NCBI GenBank assembly: GCA_023525715.1
Contig: CM042009.1
Span: 128,518,145 to 128,582,144, forward strand
From: Cichorium intybus
Taxonomy: Eukaryota; Streptophyta; Magnoliopsida; Asterales; Asteraceae
Length of the DNA stretch: 64,000 bases
Direction: 5' to 3'
Numbering within the stretch: position 1 is the first letter of the stretch; each line of letters begins with the position of its first letter. Below the pieces are notes generated by a model. It made no database searches and was not told the origin of the DNA. It worked only from the letters and a program-made list of their open reading frames with translations. Positions 36,940-48,275 of this stretch are shown here, one piece after another. A program made the translations under genes and the position numbers.

Positions 36940-39184
36940 TGTAACATCCTCTATCTAGGGTAAATAATTTATTTAATAAAATAATTAATTTGATAATCAT
37001 AATAATCGTCTAAAAGTAAAATTTATTTAAAATGTGAAGTTGAGGTAGTAACTAGTCTATAATGACTTAATAAGGGTATAGATGGAAATTCCTCATATGG
37101 AGTTCAAAAATAAGGACTTAGATTGTAATAAATATTTTAGATGTGTTGGGGAAGGACTTCTAGTGCAATATTGACATAATCTAAAATCTGGAGGGATTAA
37201 GTTGCAAAAACTGAATAAGATGTGAGTTTAAGTTGGGGAAAACCCCATTTCCCCTTAGAGATCGAGAATTGAGAGAGAGAAGGGGGAAGAGGGCGATTTT
37301 CAGGAGATGCAAGTGGAGAGGGTTGTTTTTAACAAGATCTAAGTGATTCACATCAACCAATTGAAGATTTGAGGTAAGAAATCTAATATCCATGTTAAAA
37401 ACCCACCATCTTGGGTAGATCAAGTTCAAATTCGGGTTTATTAGTTGGGGGAGATGAACTCTATGATCCCAAAGGTGTAGCATATGAATTCTTATGATTA
37501 TCTCTTTTCAATGCAATGGTTTCATGCTTGGAGAATCATTTGAATGTTGGTTGATACTCATAAACCCTAATTTTTGGGGAAAAACCCATCAATGGGTGAA
37601 ATCTTAATGATTTGATCAACTTGCATCTTAAATGTGTTCTATGAAGAGCTTAAGTGTTCCTAGTGACTTCATTCCAATGGAAGAAGGAACCTCATGAATC
37701 ATTGATCAATTGGTTGGTTGGAATTGGACATTCCTTGATCTAAGCTTGTGAAGCAAATTGGGATTAGAACATGGATTTGATTCAATGAAGATGTTATTGG
37801 GTGATTTGTTTGGACCAAATGATGGGTAATTGAGATAGAAATAATGTCCTTTTGATATCTAGAAGTTTGGGGTAGTATTAGACTTCGAAATGGACCAAAA
37901 TGAAGTGAAAATGACCAAAATCGGAGCTGGAACTGGGTAAAGCACGACCCGTGTAATATATTACACGACCCGTGCTGTTTGAACCAGTGAATTACACGAC
38001 CCGTGTAATATATTACACGACCCGTGTAATTCGCTGATCAGTTTTGGGTACTTTTTGAGTTTGGACTCCACGGTTTGGGCTTTGGGTGCTAAGACTTGAA
38101 CTCATTTCTAGACAATGTTTAACTAAGATTTCACTCTTAATTAGTGAAGTTTAACTAGTCTAGAGCTATTAGTAATATTGAATATTATTTCTTGTAGGAG
38201 AGAAGTAATCAAAGTGAAACAAAGAGTAACATCCTACCTTGGGACGTAAGAGAGGTGAGTTACCGGGAGTACACATCCCTCTTTCAACTCTTGTATGTTT
38301 TATCTCATTTCATGCATATCTTTATGTGCTAATTGTTGCATATCTTTGTGTTCATGGCATTCAAAGAGTTATTTCAAAGATGTTTCTCTTTTACAAGAAA
38401 AATAATACTATAGTTTTGAAATATGTTTTGAATCATCCCTCCATGCATTTCATATAGGAGGGGTGGACCGTGTGAACCTTTGACAAAGATGAAATGATTG
38501 TCCCGGATTTAGGGAAATCACGGGTTAATACCCAAATGAGTTGTTGTCCCGGATTTAGGGAAAATGTTTCCGACAAATAGGAAACTGCATGAGGGATTTG
38601 CTAACCCTCATGGGACTAGTGTGGTGGCCACTAGTTCTAGTTTAGCCTATACGGGGATCGGATGACATGCTCCGTGCGTGTTATTCGTGAACTTAGGTAG
38701 GTGCCACTGTGGTGAGTTGGACTGCTAAGAGATTGACATGGGTTGGAATAGTTGCATTCATGCATCATGCTGCATAACATAACTATCCATTGGTGTAAAC
38801 TATCAAAATGTTTTAATCAGTTCAATTATGTATAAATCAGTATTTTTGGAGATTATCTCGAGTGCTAAGGAGTTTCCTTCACTCATAGTAAGATAATCTC
38901 GGGTAACTCACTAGGCAAATCCATTGCCTAACTGTTTGATGTGTACTCAGGTTAAGGCTAGGAGTTTAAGGCAAGGCGGGAATTTTAGAAGACCACGAGA
39001 TGTGTGGCCATTTAAACCTTGATTTTGTACTCGAATTATGATACCTCCTCGCTATACATTATTAAATACTGTTTTGATGTTTTTGGGACCTAATTCCGCG
39101 ATGATGAAACTTCTTTTGAAATTAATGAAGTTATTTTAGAAAAACAAATGTTTAAATTAGAAAACCCTAGCGAGGGGTGTCACA
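36940..39184 (+). repeat. 5' LTR of the Tekay-like element
   Basis: 2245 bp, TGTAACATCC...GTGTCACA. It contains a palindromic 'acacgacccgtgtaa' cluster (37942-38030) and two copies of a 'ttgtcccggatttagggaaa' repeat near 38499 and 38541. Small open frames in it (37181-37483 minus and 38239-38457 plus) are LTR sequence, not genes. Confidence 0.95.
37942..38030. repeat. Palindromic acacgacccgtgtaa cluster in the 5' LTR
   Basis: Four copies of CACGACCCGTG are arranged as two pairs, each pair joined by the perfect 16-base palindrome GTGTAATATATTACAC, with 'ctgtttgaaccagtgaatta' between pairs. The identical cluster occurs in the 3' LTR at 44868-44956. The position, in the central LTR, suits an enhancer-like or structured RNA region; function is inferred only. 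Confidence 0.8.
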
Positions 39185-39187
39185 ATT

Positions 39188-39199
39188 TGGTATCAGAGC
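39188..39199 (+). other. Primer binding site, initiator tRNA-Met type
   Basis: TGGTATCAGAGC three bases after the 5' LTR, the standard site complementary to the 3' end of initiator tRNA-Met in plant chromoviruses. Confidence 0.93.
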
Positions 39200-39323
39200 A
39201 TTGGTTTAAGTGAATTAGGTACTAGGATTAGTACTTAGACTTAAACTTAAGGTGCTCATGAGTGAGGATTATGTATTAGTTAACTAATTATGTGCCACAA
39301 GATTAATGTTTATCTTTCTCAGA

Positions 39324-42300
39324 ATGGTGAACACTCGTAGCATGGTCCCGTCGGGTGAAGTTCAAGGAAGTGGGGCAGGTGATGAGGCTCAATCACAACC
39401 CATTTCCCTTGCAAGCATTGAGAAGATGATGCTTGACTTAATGGCCAAGCAAGAAGTGAAGATGATTGATAAGATGAAAGAGTTAATGGAGGATCAAGAA
39501 GTGCGATTGAGAGACGAAGTGAAGAATTTGTTTGGGGATAACACCGCTTCGGGTGGGCATGATACAAGTAGTTCGTACGATAGTATGCAACATGGACCAT
39601 CTAGTAACACTGTGTCCCACGACATGGTAACACCAAAGAAAAGGTGTGGTTTCAAGGACTTCAACTCTTGCAAGCCACCTACTTACAATGGGACTCTAGA
39701 CCCGGTTGTACTCCACAATTGGGTAATTGAGATCGAAATGGCCTTTTATGCTTGTCAATGCGGTGATGATCAACGCGTGAACTTCGCAATCACTACTCTC
39801 AAGGAAACGGCTCTTGAGTGGTGGTTGGAGACTAAAGAAATGATGGAGTTGCATGTGTTGGAGAGCCTGACTTGGGATGTATTCTTGGAAAAGATGAAGG
39901 AGAGGTTTTGTACTAAAGAAGAGATCCGCGATCTTGAAAGAAAGTTCCTTGACTTGAAGAAAGACAAAATGACCATCACTGAGTACAATGCCAAATTCCG
40001 AAAACTTTTGAGCTTTGCTAGAAGGTTGGCTCCGGATGAGGCCACTAGAGTGGATCAATACGTGGGAGGTTTGCCTTGGAATTTTCGACTTAACTTCGAG
40101 GCGGCTACTCTTGAAATTGCCATGAGAAAGGCAAGAAAGATTGAGAAGACATTGGAAGAACGGGACAAGGAAAGACCTCCATTTGCGAACAAGAGGAAGG
40201 AAGGTCATGACTGGCGTGGAAAGGGTACAATTGACCAAAAGAAACCAAAATTTGAAGGAAGAAGCAGGGGTGGAGAAACACAAAACAAGAACAAGGATGA
40301 AGTGGTGTGCTTTAAATGTGGTGATAAGGGGCACTTTGCTAATGCATGTCCCAAGGGTTTCAAGTGTTATAATTGTGGAGATGTTGGTCACAAAGCAAGT
40401 GAGTGTACTTCAAAAGAGAAAGGGGGCAGTGGAGGCGGAAGAAAGGAAGTACCTAGGACTAGAGGAAGGGCTTTTCAAATGACCGAGGAAGAGGCTAGAG
40501 AAAAGGCAAATGTGGTGTCAGGTATATTTCTTGTAAACTCTTTACCCGCTTCTATGTTATTTGATTCGGGGGCTACTTATTCCCATGTGTCCCCTAATTT
40601 TGCAAAAAGACTACAATTACCTTTGCATAAACTTGAGTATGAGCTAGTGATAGATGTAGCGGGTGGTGCAAGCAAAATTGTGAGTAAAGAGATATCGCAT
40701 GTAAAAGTGGAGTGTAGTGGGGCGGAATTTTGGGTCGATCTCATACTTTTGGACGTTGGTGGATTTGATGTCGTACTCGGTATGGATTGGCTTTCAAAGT
40801 ATGACGCCGAAATTTTATGTGGAAAGAAAATGGTGAGAGTGAAGACATCCGAAGGAGAACCGATTCTTATTTATGGGGACAAAAGAAGAGTGCCCACTAG
40901 TGTAATCAACGTAATGAAAGCAAGAAGATGTTTGAGGAAGGGTTGCCAAGCTTATTTAGCGTATGTAGTAGACACCGTAAAGGAAAAGAAGACTTTGGAG
41001 GATATTGAAGTAGTACGAGATTATCCCGAGGTTTTCCCCGATGATCTACCCGGTTTGCCACCGGATCGTCAAGTGGAATTTCGTATTGATTTGGTACCCG
41101 GAACTGCGCCTTTAGCCAAAGCTCCGTATCGTTTAGCACCTGCGGAATTGAAAGAGTTGATGACTCAATTACAAGAGCTTCTTGATAAGGGCTTCATTAG
41201 GCCTAGCTCTTCCCCTTGGGGAGCTCCGATCTTATTTGTGAAGAAAAAGGATGGCTCCATGAGAATGTGCATTGATTACCGGGATCTCAACAAAGTGACT
41301 ATCAAGAACCGGTATCCTCTACCTCGTATTGACGATTTATTTGATCAATTGCAAGGTGCGGGTTACTTTTCAAAAATTGATCTTCGGTCGGGTTATCATC
41401 AATTGAAAGTAAGAGATGAAGATGTAGAGAAAACGGCCTTTCGAACAAGATATGGGCATTTCGAGTTTCTTGTAATGCCTTTCGGGCTAACAAATGCGCC
41501 CGCAGCTTTCATGGACCTCATGAATCGGGTGTGTAAACCGTTCCTTGACAAGTTTGTGATTGTGTTTATTGATGACATCCTCATCTACTCAAAGTCGGAG
41601 GCGGAGCATAAAGAACATTTGAAGAGGGTACTCGAAACTCTAAAAAGAGAGAACTTGTATGCAAAGTTTTCCAAGTGCGAGTTTTGGATCGGGGAAGTTC
41701 AATTTCTTGGGCATGTAGTGAATAAAGATGGAATTAAAGTGGACCCGGCAAAGATTGAAGCGGTAATGAATTGGGAGAAACCGAAGAATCCAACCGAAAT
41801 AAGAAGCTTTCTTGGATTGGCGGGATATTATAGACGTTTCATAGAAGGGTTTTCCAAGATTGCATGTCCGTTGACTTCGTTGACCAAGAAGAATGAGAAG
41901 TTTGTGTGGACCAGCAAACAAGATAAGGCATTCGAGTTGTTGAAGAGTAGGTTGTGTGAAGCTCCTATTTTGTCCCTTCCGGAGGGCACCGAGGATTTTG
42001 CGGTTTATAGTGACGCGTCGGGTTTGGGCATCGTATGTGTTCTTACTCAGAGAGGAAAGGTTATTGCATATGCGTCACGACAATTAAAGGAGCACGAGTT
42101 GAATTACCCCACGCATGATAAGGAGTTGGCGGCGGTGATTCATGCATTGAAGATTTGGAGGCATTATCTTTATGGCACTCAATGCAAACTCTTCACGGAT
42201 CATCAAAGTTTGCAATATTTATTTAGTCAAAAGGACTTGAATGCGAGGCAAAGGCGGTGGATTGAAGTGTTCAAAGATTATGATTGTGAAATCCTTTACC

Positions 42301-43853
42301 ACCCGGGTAAAGCGAACATTGTGGCGGATGCGTTGAGTAGAAAAGAAATTAGTGAGAAAAGAAGAGTTAAAGCATTAAGAATTGAAGTGGTATCCACACT
42401 AGTTGACATGTTGAAGAGTGTTCAAGAAAGAGCTCAAGAAAAGGGTAACATTAAAGAAGAAAGACTTGGCAAGTCAGTGATTTTTGAGGAAAATTCTCAC
42501 GGATTAAAAACATTTCAAAGTCGTGTTTGGGTACCGATGTATGGTGGAAAGAGAGAACTAATTCTTGATGAGGCCCATAAGACCAAATATTCCATTCATC
42601 CCGGGTGTACAAAAATGTATATGGATTTGAAGCCTTTGTATTGGTGGCCGACCATGAAAGTGGATATTGCAAAGTATGTCAACAAGTGTTTAACGTGCTC
42701 TTTAGTGAAAACCGAGCATCAAAGACCTTATGGGGATCTTGAGCCGTTGGAGGTCCCGGAATGGAAGTGGGAAAAGATCACTATGGATTTTGTTACCAAA
42801 TTACCGCGAACAAGAAGTGGTCACGATATGATTTGGGTCATTGTGGACCGGTTGACTAAAAGTGCATTATTTCTTGCGGCAAGAGAAACATGGCCTGTTG
42901 ATAAGTTTGCGGAACTATATAAGGATGAAGTCATTCGGAGGCACGGAGTGCCATTATCAATTGTGTCGGATCGGGACAGTCGGTTTACATCACATTTCTG
43001 GAAAAGCATGCAAGAGGTATTGGGAACCAAGTTATGTTTGAGTACGGCTTATCATCCTCAAACCGATGGGCAAAGTGAGAGGACGATTCAAACGCTTGAG
43101 GATATGCTACGTGCTTGTGTGTTGGATTTTGGGGGAAGCTGGGATAGACATCTTCCTCTGATTGAGTTTTCTTACAACAATAGTTACCATTCATCCATAA
43201 AGATGGCTCCGTATGAAGCTTTGTATGGAAGGAAGTGTAGATCACCTTCATGTTGGTTACAAGCGGGAGAAAAGGTGTTGGTGGGGCCTAGTTTGATTCA
43301 AGAAACCGCGGAAAAAGTGGAGGTGATTAGAGAACGGATGAAGGCGGCCCAAAGTAGACAAAAGAGTTATGCCAATTTGAAGAATCGACCCATGACATTT
43401 CAAGTGGGAGATCAAGTGTTACTCAAGGTGTCACCTTGGAGAGGTATAATACGTTTTGGGAAAAGAGGAAAGCTTAATCCAAGGTATATTGGACCGTTGA
43501 ATGTGTTGGAGAAGATTGGAAAACAAGCTTATAGACTCGAGTTGCCACCGGAGTTGCATGGAATTCACAATGTGTTCCACGTATGCTATCTTAGGAAGTG
43601 GCTGGGGGATAAGGTCGACTTCCTACCTTTAGAGGAAATTCGGATGGATGAAAACAAGAGACTTATAGAAGAACCGGAGGAGATTCTGGATAGGAAGGTT
43701 AAAAGACTAAGGAAAAAGATGATCGAGCTGGTTCTTGTCAAATGGAAGCATTCGTCGGGAGCAAATCTCACGTGGGAAACGGAAGATGAAATGCGGAAGA
43801 GGTATCCACATCTTTTTGGAGAAGCCGAGATTCCGAGGACGGAATCTTCTTAA
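39324..43853 (+). CDS. Chromovirus Gag-Pol polyprotein
   Basis: One unbroken frame of 1509 residues from MVNTRS (an in-frame ATG at 39306 would add six). Order: Gag core at about 110-280, and two CCHC zinc knuckles near 326-360 (CFKCGDKGHFANAC and CYNCGDVGHKASEC). The aspartic protease has LFDSGATYSH near 412. The reverse transcriptase has FIDDILIYS (the YxDD-box equivalent) near 748, and RNase H starts with YSDASGLG near 896. Integrase shows the HHCC finger (from about 1090), DDE residues in TMDFVTKLP, SDRDSRFT and the ERTIQ segment, and a GPY/F-like module. The C-terminus is a chromodomain (VLVKWKHSSGANLTWETEDE), which in relatives guides integration to heterochromatin. No stop, frameshift or missing catalytic residue was seen. 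Confidence 0.96.
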   Translation: MVNTRSMVPSGEVQGSGAGDEAQSQPISLASIEKMMLDLMAKQEVKMIDKMKELMEDQEVRLRDEVKNLFGDNTASGGHDTSSSYDSMQHGPSSNTVSHDMVTPKKRCGFKDFNSCKPPTYNGTLDPVVLHNWVIEIEMAFYACQCGDDQRVNFAITTLKETALEWWLETKEMMELHVLESLTWDVFLEKMKERFCTKEEIRDLERKFLDLKKDKMTITEYNAKFRKLLSFARRLAPDEATRVDQYVGGLPWNFRLNFEAATLEIAMRKARKIEKTLEERDKERPPFANKRKEGHDWRGKGTIDQKKPKFEGRSRGGETQNKNKDEVVCFKCGDKGHFANACPKGFKCYNCGDVGHKASECTSKEKGGSGGGRKEVPRTRGRAFQMTEEEAREKANVVSGIFLVNSLPASMLFDSGATYSHVSPNFAKRLQLPLHKLEYELVIDVAGGASKIVSKEISHVKVECSGAEFWVDLILLDVGGFDVVLGMDWLSKYDAEILCGKKMVRVKTSEGEPILIYGDKRRVPTSVINVMKARRCLRKGCQAYLAYVVDTVKEKKTLEDIEVVRDYPEVFPDDLPGLPPDRQVEFRIDLVPGTAPLAKAPYRLAPAELKELMTQLQELLDKGFIRPSSSPWGAPILFVKKKDGSMRMCIDYRDLNKVTIKNRYPLPRIDDLFDQLQGAGYFSKIDLRSGYHQLKVRDEDVEKTAFRTRYGHFEFLVMPFGLTNAPAAFMDLMNRVCKPFLDKFVIVFIDDILIYSKSEAEHKEHLKRVLETLKRENLYAKFSKCEFWIGEVQFLGHVVNKDGIKVDPAKIEAVMNWEKPKNPTEIRSFLGLAGYYRRFIEGFSKIACPLTSLTKKNEKFVWTSKQDKAFELLKSRLCEAPILSLPEGTEDFAVYSDASGLGIVCVLTQRGKVIAYASRQLKEHELNYPTHDKELAAVIHALKIWRHYLYGTQCKLFTDHQSLQYLFSQKDLNARQRRWIEVFKDYDCEILYHPGKANIVADALSRKEISEKRRVKALRIEVVSTLVDMLKSVQERAQEKGNIKEERLGKSVIFEENSHGLKTFQSRVWVPMYGGKRELILDEAHKTKYSIHPGCTKMYMDLKPLYWWPTMKVDIAKYVNKCLTCSLVKTEHQRPYGDLEPLEVPEWKWEKITMDFVTKLPRTRSGHDMIWVIVDRLTKSALFLAARETWPVDKFAELYKDEVIRRHGVPLSIVSDRDSRFTSHFWKSMQEVLGTKLCLSTAYHPQTDGQSERTIQTLEDMLRACVLDFGGSWDRHLPLIEFSYNNSYHSSIKMAPYEALYGRKCRSPSCWLQAGEKVLVGPSLIQETAEKVEVIRERMKAAQSRQKSYANLKNRPMTFQVGDQVLLKVSPWRGIIRFGKRGKLNPRYIGPLNVLEKIGKQAYRLELPPELHGIHNVFHVCYLRKWLGDKVDFLPLEEIRMDENKRLIEEPEEILDRKVKRLRKKMIELVLVKWKHSSGANLTWETEDEMRKRYPHLFGEAEIPRTESS

Positions 43854-43861
43854 GGGGAAGG
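43852..43861 (+). other. Polypurine tract of the Tekay-like element
   Basis: AAGGGGAAGG overlaps the gag-pol stop codon and lies four bases before the 3' LTR, as expected for the plus-strand primer. Confidence 0.85.
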
Positions 43862-43865
43862 TAAT

Positions 43866-46110
43866 TGTAACATCCTCTATCTAGGGTAAATAATTTATTT
43901 AATAAAATAATTAATTTGATAATCATAATAATCGTCTAAAAGTAAAATTTATTTAAAATGTGAAGTTGAGGTAGTAACTAGTCTATAATGACTTAATAAG
44001 GGTATAGATGGAAATTCCTCATATGGAGTTCAAAAATAAGGACTTAGATTGTAATAAATATTTTAGATGTGTTGGGGAAGGACTTCTAGTGCAATATTGA
44101 CATAATCTAAAATCTGGAGGGATTAAGTTGCAAAAACTGAATAAGATGTGAGTTTAAGTTGGGGAAAACCCCATTTCCCCTTAGAGATCGAGAATTGAGA
44201 GAGAGAAGGGGGAAGAGGGCGATTTTCAGGAGATGCAAGTGGAGAGGGTTGTTTTTAACAAGATCTAAGTGATTCACATCAACCAATTGAAGATTTGAGG
44301 TAAGAAATCTAATATCCATGTTAAAAACCCACCATCTTGGGTAGATCAAGTTCAAATTCGGGTTTATTAGTTGGGGGAGATGAACTCTATGATCCCAAAG
44401 GTGTAGCATATGAATTCTTATGATTATCTCTTTTCAATGCAATGGTTTCATGCTTGGAGAATCATTTGAATGTTGGTTGATACTCATAAACCCTAATTTT
44501 TGGGGAAAAACCCATCAATGGGTGAAATCTTAATGATTTGATCAACTTGCATCTTAAATGTGTTCTATGAAGAGCTTAAGTGTTCCTAGTGACTTCATTC
44601 CAATGGAAGAAGGAACCTCATGAATCATTGATCAATTGGTTGGTTGGAATTGGACATTCCTTGATCTAAGCTTGTGAAGCAAATTGGGATTAGAACATGG
44701 ATTTGATTCAATGAAGATGTTATTGGGTGATTTGTTTGGACCAAATGATGGGTAATTGAGATAGAAATAATGTCCTTTTGATATCTAGAAGTTTGGGGTA
44801 GTATTAGACTTCGAAATGGACCAAAATGAAGTGAAAATGACCAAAATCGGAGCTGGAACTGGGTAAAGCACGACCCGTGTAATATATTACACGACCCGTG
44901 CTGTTTGAACCAGTGAATTACACGACCCGTGTAATATATTACACGACCCGTGTAATTCGCTGATCAGTTTTGGGTACTTTTTGAGTTTGGACTCCACGGT
45001 TTGGGCTTTGGGTGCTAAGACTTGAACTCATTTCTAGACAATGTTTAACTAAGATTTCACTCTTAATTAGTGAAGTTTAACTAGTCTAGAGCTATTAGTA
45101 ATATTGAATATTATTTCTTGTAGGAGAGAAGTAATCAAAGTGAAACAAAGAGTAACATCCTACCTTGGGACGTAAGAGAGGTGAGTTACCGGGAGTACAC
45201 ATCCCTCTTTCAACTCTTGTATGTTTTATCTCATTTCATGCATATCTTTATGTGCTAATTGTTGCATATCTTTGTGTTCATGGCATTCAAAGAGTTATTT
45301 CAAAGATGTTTCTCTTTTACAAGAAAAATAATACTATAGTTTTGAAATATGTTTTGAATCATCCCTCCATGCATTTCATATAGGAGGGGTGGACCGTGTG
45401 AACCTTTGACAAAGATGAAATGATTGTCCCGGATTTAGGGAAATCACGGGTTAATACCCAAATGAGTTGTTGTCCCGGATTTAGGGAAAATGTTTCCGAC
45501 AAATAGGAAACTGCATGAGGGATTTGCTAACCCTCATGGGACTAGTGTGGTGGCCACTAGTTCTAGTTTAGCCTATACGGGGATCGGATGACATGCTCCG
45601 TGCGTGTTATTCGTGAACTTAGGTAGGTGCCACTGTGGTGAGTTGGACTGCTAAGAGATTGACATGGGTTGGAATAGTTGCATTCATGCATCATGCTGCA
45701 TAACATAACTATCCATTGGTGTAAACTATCAAAATGTTTTAATCAGTTCAATTATGTATAAATCAGTATTTTTGGAGATTATCTCGAGTGCTAAGGAGTT
45801 TCCTTCACTCATAGTAAGATAATCTCGGGTAACTCACTAGGCAAATCCATTGCCTAACTGTTTGATGTGTACTCAGGTTAAGGCTAGGAGTTTAAGGCAA
45901 GGCGGGAATTTTAGAAGACCACGAGATGTGTGGCCATTTAAACCTTGATTTTGTACTCGAATTATGATACCTCCTCGCTATACATTATTAAATACTGTTT
46001 TGATGTTTTTGGGACCTAATTCCGCGATGATGAAACTTCTTTTGAAATTAATGAAGTTATTTTAGAAAAACAAATGTTTAAATTAGAAAACCCTAGCGAG
46101 GGGTGTCACA
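43866..46110 (+). repeat. 3' LTR of the Tekay-like element
   Basis: 2245 bp, same length as the 5' LTR and without visible differences, including the palindromic cluster at 44868-44956. Confidence 0.95.
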
Positions 46111-47205
46111 CAGGGAGCCAGAGGAAGGTCACGAAAATGAGATCACTATAATTACCAATTTAACCTCTAATTAATCAGCAAACTGTAGCTTCCTAGAAAC
46201 TGCTGCCGAACTCTGACCTAGTCAGTTCTGTCCATAGATAAGTGATAAGATGATCCTCAGTCCAACAAGATATTTTCAGACATGAGACATGGATTGAGAT
46301 CAATCTCTGTCTGACACACTGTTTCCCGATTTCCGATTTTGCGTATGACTATTAGACTTCTAATTGAACGAATCAATTCAGTCCTGGCTGGCCAGCGCTT
46401 CAGTCAACTTCAAAATCATCGAGTGGCCAACAGATATCTGTTTCCCGTCTGGGTTAAGGGACGAATAAGCTTCGACTAATATGTTATATCTTTTACCCGA
46501 CAAATCACTCAAAACAGCACGTTTTATCACACCGAGTTACCGATGCGTTTTCGTACTATCAATGAACAACCGCCTTGTAAATTATAACTCATATCTCTCC
46601 ACTTTAAGACCATAAGATATTATCGTCTCAACATTGCTCGTGATGTAATCCATGAAGCAATCTATTGAGCGTGGGTTTATCCAATACTCAAATCTCCATT
46701 TCCAAGTACTCATGAACGCTGCAGCAATCTTATTGTAATGTCTAACTCCTTAGATAAACTACAAACCAATTCATGACAGTCTTCCTTCATACTTACTCCC
46801 TAAAAGTATGAGTGACTGTGGATATTTGAATAATCCAATTATTCAGGAAGTAAACATGCAAAAGCGAAACATAAAATCTGACTGGCAGCTACTCCTGCTT
46901 ATTACCAAGTCTCCACGAGGTAATCACCAAGTCGGATTTATCATAACTATTATCGGTTTCTTATTCTCTTTTAAACTTTCAATTCAAGCCTTTTATATCT
47001 ATGTCTATGACCTTTTCACTCTTTCTATGTATCCAAGTGTCTAACACTTATACACTTTATTGCAGATGATCCTATCGGATACTCTTCCGATGATATCTCA
47101 ATTTGTCATTCTGTCATTCTCTCTCACAACTCCATTCCGGTGATGTGTACCGTGACTGCCCATGGTTCTCGGGTCTTTTTAGTCTACATGACTACACCCT
47201 AAGAC

Positions 47206-47267
47206 AATTTCGAGGTGTCATGATGTGCCGGTGAACCACACGCGCTCCATCAGAAACCAACGAAATT
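47206..47267. repeat. Conserved-core hairpin, copy 1
   Basis: The core GTGCCGGTGAACCACACGCG lies at 47224-47243, followed by CTCCATC. The outer arm AATTTCG (47206-47212) pairs with CGAAATT (47261-47267), and the inner arm TGATG (47221-47225) pairs with CATCA (47248-47252). One of four dispersed copies whose cores match while arms differ. Confidence 0.7.
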
Positions 47268-47599
47268 CTTTAACCATGAAGTCCTACAGTACCACGTTCT
47301 GGTGTAAACAATTACCGATTTGAAAACCCTTTCAAATCAATCACCCTAATCATTTCCCAGTGATTTCTCACGTCTGTTCAAAAAATCCATTCAGTATTCT
47401 CAGCCAGGCAATATCCTGAATCCAACATACAATGCTCTAAGCATTAAGTCATCAGGATATGTTCATAACACTTCTGATTTGTCCAAGAGGCTTGAGGAAC
47501 CTGATGTAATCTCATTCCAAGCCCTTTCGGAATCCTAAGATTACCAATAATCATTGTGCCATGATTTCCGGAAACCATTTCCTTTCGGGGACTCTTTCT

Positions 47600-47915
47600 T
47601 ATGCATCTTGAATCCCATCAAGATCATATTCTCAACGGCTAAGTCTATACTGTCAGTCTCATCTATCTGATAGATGTCTGTGAACTACGTGAGTATGCTG
47701 CACCTTCTTTGTTTCTTTCATGCCAATTCATTACACTTTGTAATGACAGGAAACTCCATTCCTGGGGTTATGCATCTTGAATCTCATCAAGATCTTATTG
47801 GTAGAATTCTGATCTATCTAATAGATGTTCACAACCACCTGAGTATGTTGTATCTCTTAAAGTCTTTCATAGCGAACCGTTTCTTAACACCAAGTCATTA
47901 CACTTTGTAATGATA
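47600..47915. repeat. Tandem duplication of a three-hairpin unit
   Basis: Two imperfect copies of a unit of about 150-170 bp (47600-47768 and 47769-47915). Each contains, in order, ATCTTGA...TCAAGAT, an ATCTAT...ATAGAT stem and CATTACACTTTGTAATG. Stems are kept in both copies although the intervening bases have diverged. Confidence 0.72.
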
Positions 47916-48002
47916 AGAGACGTTTCCTAGAACCAGTATGTAACCCACATACAATGATAGCAGATAACAACGATACTCCCACTGGCTTTGACACCGTTAT
48001 AT

Positions 48003-48150
48003 GACTATTTTGGACTATTCACAAAATCCAGAACTTATGGCACATTTTGCGAAACCGAAATCCAAACCTTTCCGACATATTAAAGGAAATCTTTCAGGCT
48101 ATTCACAAAATCCAAACCTTTTGGCCTATTTTGAGAATCCGAATATCCTT
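48003..48150. repeat. Tandem 'ctattcacaaaatcca' repeat
   Basis: Two imperfect copies of 'ggctattcacaaaatccaaacctt..ggcctattttgagaatccgaa', beginning near 48014 and 48098, within the Copia-type interior. Confidence 0.55.
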
Positions 48151-48200
48151 TTTTGCGAGATGCCCATGGGACGAATCCCGGGGCCTTGTACCTTTTGCAA

Positions 48201-48275
48201 TGGCATGCTCTATGTGAGTCCCTATTAGTGTGCCGGTAAACCGCACACGCTCCACTAACGACTCACACTATGCCA
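48201..48275. repeat. Conserved-core hairpin, copy 2
   Basis: The core GTGCCGGTAAACCGCACACG is followed by CTCCAC. Three paired arms: TGGCAT with ATGCCA, GTGAGTC (48214-48220) with GACTCAC (48260-48266), and TTAGTG (48225-48230) with CACTAA (48253-48258). The arm sequences differ from the other copies but remain complementary. Confidence 0.75.

Larger units (their letters stand above)
36940..46110 (+). mobile_element. Intact Tekay-like chromovirus (Ty3/Gypsy)
   Basis: 9171 bp with two 2245-bp LTRs (36940-39184 and 43866-46110). They show no difference in any stretch compared; frames within them translate identically at an offset of 6926. The 5-base duplication caggg flanks it (36935-36939 and 46111-46115). 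Primer site, polypurine tract and one unbroken gag-pol frame are all present. The C-terminal chromodomain and tRNA-Met primer site place it among chromoviruses, most like Tekay. It sits inside the 3' LTR of a Copia-type element. Everything visible suggests a very recent insertion and possibly a functional copy. Confidence 0.95.

Noticed and set aside
37181..38457. 100-codon minus and 72-codon plus frames, repeated at 44107-45383
   Set aside because: Sequence of the two identical LTRs, without protein domains.
39319..43771. Minus-strand and alternative-frame ORFs up to 231 codons
   Set aside because: Shadows of the chromovirus gag-pol frame.
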